Of a stretch of 64,000 bases of DNA, positions 61,400 to 64,000 are shown piece by piece. The notes beneath the pieces are model-generated. The model saw only the letters and a program-made list of their open reading frames with translations. It did not search any database and was not told the origin of the DNA. The translations under genes were made by a program, and so were the position numbers. Position 1 is the first letter of the stretch; the number at the start of each line of letters is the position of its first letter. The stretch covers positions 1,922,001 to 1,986,000 of the forward strand of contig CAVZJG010000002.1 in assembly GCA_963775575.1 (NCBI GenBank). Reading direction: 5' to 3'. The DNA comes from Roseiarcus sp963775575. Lineage in GTDB: Bacteria > Pseudomonadota > Alphaproteobacteria > Rhizobiales > Beijerinckiaceae.

Positions 61400-61500
61400 C
61401 CGCGGCGATGGCGGCGAGGAGCGTTCCTTTCGGCGCAGCCGGCGTCGCGTTCACGGCGCCGGGCGATGCCGGCGTCCCGCCTTCGCCGCCTCGCGCCGGA

Positions 61501-62244
61501 TCACCGCCAGTCGCCGTAACAGCTTTGAACCAGCGCCAGCGCGGCGACCGCGGCGGTGTCGGCGCGCAGGATGCGCGGTCCGAGGCTGAGACGCAGCACG
61601 TTCGGCGCGCGTCCGATCGCCTCGCGCTCGCCATCGTCGAATCCGCCCTCCGGGCCGATCAACAGCGAAACGCCGGCGCTCGGCGAACGCTCGGCGAGCG
61701 CGGCGATCGGGTTCGCCTGCGGCGCGTCCTCGTCGCAAAACACCAGCAGCCGCTCGACGGGCCAGTCGGCGAGAATCTTTTCCAGCCGCTCCGGCGCATC
61801 GACCTGCGGCAGCCAGATCACGCCGCACTGCTCGGCCGCTTCGCGCGCGTTGGCGCGCAGGCGCTCGAGGTTGACGCGCGCGGCCTGGGTGCGCCGGGTG
61901 ATGACGGGCCTTAAGCGCCGCGCCCCCATCTCCACCGCCTTCTGCGCGACATAGTCGAGCCGCGCGTGCTTGAGCGGGGCGAAGAGGTAATCGACGTCGG
62001 GCGGAACTTGCTGCGGCCGCGTGCGCTCGCCAATCGTCAGCGTCGCGGCCTTGCGGGAGACGGCGCCGATCGAAGCGGCGTATTCGCCGTCGCGCCCGTT
62101 GAAGGTCAGCACCCGCGCGCCCGGGCCGAGCCGCAGCACGGCGAGGAGATAATGGGCCTGATCGCGCGAAAGCGCCGCGCTGGCGCCCTCGAAGAGGTCG
62201 CCGGCGAGATAAAGGCGAGGGGTGGTGAAATCGACGCGAGCCAT
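61501..62244 (-). CDS. rsmE: 16S rRNA (uracil(1498)-N(3))-methyltransferase RsmE
   Basis: This is a SPOUT-class methyltransferase of 247 residues that modifies U1498 of 16S rRNA. The N-terminal PUA-like part has RDQAHYLLAVLRLGPGARVL and FNGRDGEYAA. The trefoil-knot part has QKAVEMGARRLRPVIT, QCGVIWLPQVD, LLIGPEGGFDDGEREAIG and LSLGPRILRADTAAVAAL. The length is normal. ATG 62244 begins directly at MARVDFTTPRLYL. It converges with the MerR gene, with about 100 bases between. Confidence 0.96.
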   Translation of the reverse strand: MARVDFTTPRLYLAGDLFEGASAALSRDQAHYLLAVLRLGPGARVLTFNGRDGEYAASIGAVSRKAATLTIGERTRPQQVPPDVDYLFAPLKHARLDYVAQKAVEMGARRLRPVITRRTQAARVNLERLRANAREAAEQCGVIWLPQVDAPERLEKILADWPVERLLVFCDEDAPQANPIAALAERSPSAGVSLLIGPEGGFDDGEREAIGRAPNVLRLSLGPRILRADTAAVAALALVQSCYGDWR

Positions 62245-62379
62245 GGCGGGAGTTCGTCGGCGAGCTGCGGGGTTCGTTCATCCATAGCACGGACGCGCGC
62301 TTCGCGGCGCGCGTAACAAACGCCGGCTCGAACGCGAAAGGGCGGCGAGGCCCGCGCCGCCGTAATACAAATAGGTGTG

Positions 62380-62600
62380 GACTGCACCCCTCGTGTGAGA
62401 CACGCTAATTCGGTGACAAGGCGGTTAGGGGTTGACGGTTCGGGTCGGCAGTCTTTCTGAGCGCGGCCTCGAAGGCAATGGGGGATTGGTAGCCGAGCGC
62501 GGAGTGGAGGCGGTCGGCGTTGTAGACGTCCTCGATGAAGGCGCCGACGCGACGGCGCGCGCGAAAAAACCCGCGAGGCCGACAATCCTTCAGGCCTTCA
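62380..62600 (-). pseudogene. IS3-family transposase C-terminal remnant
   Basis: The minus-strand frame ending at 62405 reads VGAFIEDVYNADRLHSALGY, then QSPIAFEAALRKTADPN, the end of an IS3-type integrase-core OrfB. Upstream of about 62560 the match is lost. The TGTGGACTGCACCCC near 62375 looks like the IS3 right end. Everything 5' of the last 50 residues is missing. Confidence 0.8.
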
Positions 62601-62716
62601 GGAGGGAGGTCTGTTCGACAGGGCATGTTGGCATTGAGGAAAGGCAACGCGCATGGACGTTCCTGTAGAAATGTGCTAACGTTCGATACAATGTGGAGAC
62701 AATATTGAGGCCAAAT

Positions 62717-62986
62717 ATGAATATCGAATTTGACGAAGCGGTTACATGGGACAGCAGTCTTCTCAGGAACTATGCGACTGTTGAAGGTCGGCGTGTTGAA
62801 TGCATGGCTGGTATAGAAACAATTGCAGAGCTAGAAGGGCATGCATACCAATCCAGAAATGAAATCGCGAAAGATAAGCTCGAAATAGCTCGACTCCTTC
62901 ACCCATATTGGGTCAGGAAAATCGAGGACGCTAAGTATGATGATTTCACAAATACGCGTGTTACACTACTTATCGGTGAAATATAG
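62717..62986 (+). CDS. Small hypothetical protein in AT-rich patch
   Basis: This is an 89-residue frame beginning MNIEFDEAVTWDSSLLRNYA, with a GAGG site nine bases before ATG 62717. The C-terminal half is charged and helical (SRNEIAKDKLEIARLLHPYW). Base composition is much more AT-rich than the core genes, and the gene is bounded by IS remnants, suggesting acquired DNA. I do not recognise the family. The N-terminal region could resemble a DUF1488-like protein, but I cannot confirm it. Confidence 0.55.
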   Translation: MNIEFDEAVTWDSSLLRNYATVEGRRVECMAGIETIAELEGHAYQSRNEIAKDKLEIARLLHPYWVRKIEDAKYDDFTNTRVTLLIGEI

Positions 62987-63022
62987 CGCGTCGTTGAGTA
63001 GTCAGGGCTCGTTCGCCACTTA

Positions 63023-63429
63023 TCATTTGTTCAGATACTCGTTAAGAATTATATCGCTATGTTCGACAACTATCTTGCACCTGTCAGCGTGACGTGTAAG
63101 AAGAGATGATATATTGACACAACTGTTACTCATTAATGATTTATCTTCATTCAGGAAGAGCGTTAGCCGAGACAGTATTGCATCGTTTGTCATCCCTATT
63201 TTCGATCCGACTACATACGCCTCTCGTAGTAAGGCGTCGATCGTAACTTGTGTCCGCTTGCTGAGGTTGAGGTCGTTCTCAACACAATGACCGACGAGCC
63301 GTAGTAAGCCCAGCAAACCGACACTTCTTCTTGTAAATTATTCAACGCGTCGATCATTTTTTCTTGCGCCGCATCTTGTGCAAACGCTGGCATAACGAAT
63401 ATGAGGAAGATGATGAGGAAGCGCAACAT
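63023..63429 (-). pseudogene. Small secreted protein gene, frameshifted
   Basis: ATG 63429 starts a good signal peptide (MLRFLIIFLIFVMPAFA) and the mature stretch QEKMIDALNNLQEEVSVCWA. Near 63290-63310 the similarity moves to another frame: LVGHCVENDLNLSKRTQVTI, then REAYVVGSKIGMTNDAILSR and NCVNISSLLTRHADRC, ending at 63023. Together they make one periplasmic protein of about 135 residues with four cysteines, a type common in alphaproteobacteria. A single-base indel, or a sequencing error, breaks it. GGAG lies six bases upstream of the start. Confidence 0.75.
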
Positions 63430-63733
63430 GGTCTCCTCCAAAGGTGAAACCGTGTTCCTACGCGGGAGAAATTCCCGGCACGGCTTTCCGATTCCGTGCA
63501 TAGCGACCCCCGCCCGTCCAATCAACCGCTGTGCCCGCCTTGGATCGCGCTTCGTGCGGAATTCAAGCAGACCGTGCGAAAACTCCTTGGTCGGCGAGGA
63601 GTGGCGGCGTCCGGCTGAGGATGGGCGCTGGTTTTTTTGGTTTCGCCTGTATTCGGTTCCCGGAGCGCCGATTTCGCGCCAGAGCGACGTTTGAAGCCGT
63701 CGTAGGTTCGATTTTGGCGTGCGGGAGCGGGCC
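63430..63733. other. Intergenic stretch without recognised gene
   Basis: About 300 bases lie between the frameshifted secreted-protein gene and an IS remnant. They presumably contain that gene's promoter and the non-coding end of the IS. Open frames here have no family signature. Confidence 0.4.
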
Positions 63734-63910
63734 TCAGGCCGCAACGGCCGCCCTTAGGGCTTCGACGCCGAGAATGTTGATCGCTCGGCGCAAATTGTAG
63801 GCGAGCGCCGTCAGGCTGAACTCGGCGCGAACCCTTTCGAGCCCGCGCATCAGAAAGGCGGCCTGATACATCCACTGCTTGATGCTGCCGAAGGGATGCT
63901 CGCCGTAATT
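63734..63910 (-). pseudogene. IS1182/IS5-type transposase C-terminal remnant
   Basis: The minus-strand frame reads YGEHPFGSIKQWMYQAAFLM, RGLERVRAEFSLTALAYNLR and RAINILGVEAL, the C-terminal helix set of DDE transposases of this group. The match starts abruptly near 63910 after a GVGNYG junction. Sequence from there to the window edge is not recognised. The rest of the element is missing or rearranged. Confidence 0.75.
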
Positions 63911-64000
63911 ACCCACCCCCTGGCATTTGGCGCGTGCGGGGCTTGCGGATTGGGGCGCTTCCTGATTCAAGAATCGGATGAATCGCAGTGACTTGGAACA

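Overview
The window is a high-GC chromosomal segment of an alphaproteobacterium. The gene content fits the order Hyphomicrobiales (Rhizobiales): a class II-like aroA beside a TIGR02300 zinc-ribbon gene, the ccmI-ccmE-ccmF-ccmH order, a DUF1214/DUF1254 pair, a RibB fused to a degenerate RibA domain, a PodJ-like polarity protein and a soluble PAS chemoreceptor. Beijerinckiaceae or Methylocystaceae is my best guess, but no marker here fixes the genus.

From 1 to 20.7 kb the content is mostly housekeeping. In order it holds a LivF-type ATPase, aroA, the cytochrome c maturation operon ccmIEFH, a PepSY/response-regulator/histidine-kinase operon, a secreted trypsin-like protease, ycgN, a class A PBP, the DUF1214/DUF1254 pair, a histone-deacetylase-like hydrolase, ribB(A), a zinc-free dehydrogenase, and a PAS-PAS-MCP chemoreceptor with its own CheW. 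From 20.9 to 23.5 kb there is a gene-free repeat island. It contains a tandem 0.6 kb duplication, each copy carrying a 143-bp element with 32-bp terminal inverted repeats, and further diverged repeat modules. A small XRE regulator and a 1311-residue repeat-rich secreted protein follow.

From 28.4 to 37.6 kb lie core genes: a second PBP1A, dnaN, a TetR regulator, zapE, a higA whose higB is only a remnant, and polA. From 37.7 to 56.8 kb the window becomes an accessory island. It holds a membrane-anchored Mrr-like nuclease, an IS630, two inverted copies of a toxin-antitoxin neighbourhood in which both toxins are broken and both antitoxins intact, and several IS fragments. It also holds a tightly packed three-gene set: an adenine-type DNA methyltransferase, an SF2 helicase and a GIY-YIG (MUG113/T5orf172-like) nuclease. 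An IS66 with a perfect 8-bp target duplication sits just downstream. Metabolic and core genes (a 5'-nucleotidase family protein, two MaoC hydratases, ychF) are interleaved.

From 56.8 to 62.2 kb there is a very large PodJ-like protein, a MerR regulator and rsmE. The last 1.7 kb is a more AT-rich patch of IS remnants, a small orphan gene and a frameshifted secreted-protein gene.

The strongest candidate for a poorly described system is the methyltransferase-helicase-GIY-YIG cassette (45716-51718). The repeat island and the degenerate toxin-antitoxin duplication are the next most unusual features. All functional calls come from reading motifs by eye; no database search was run.
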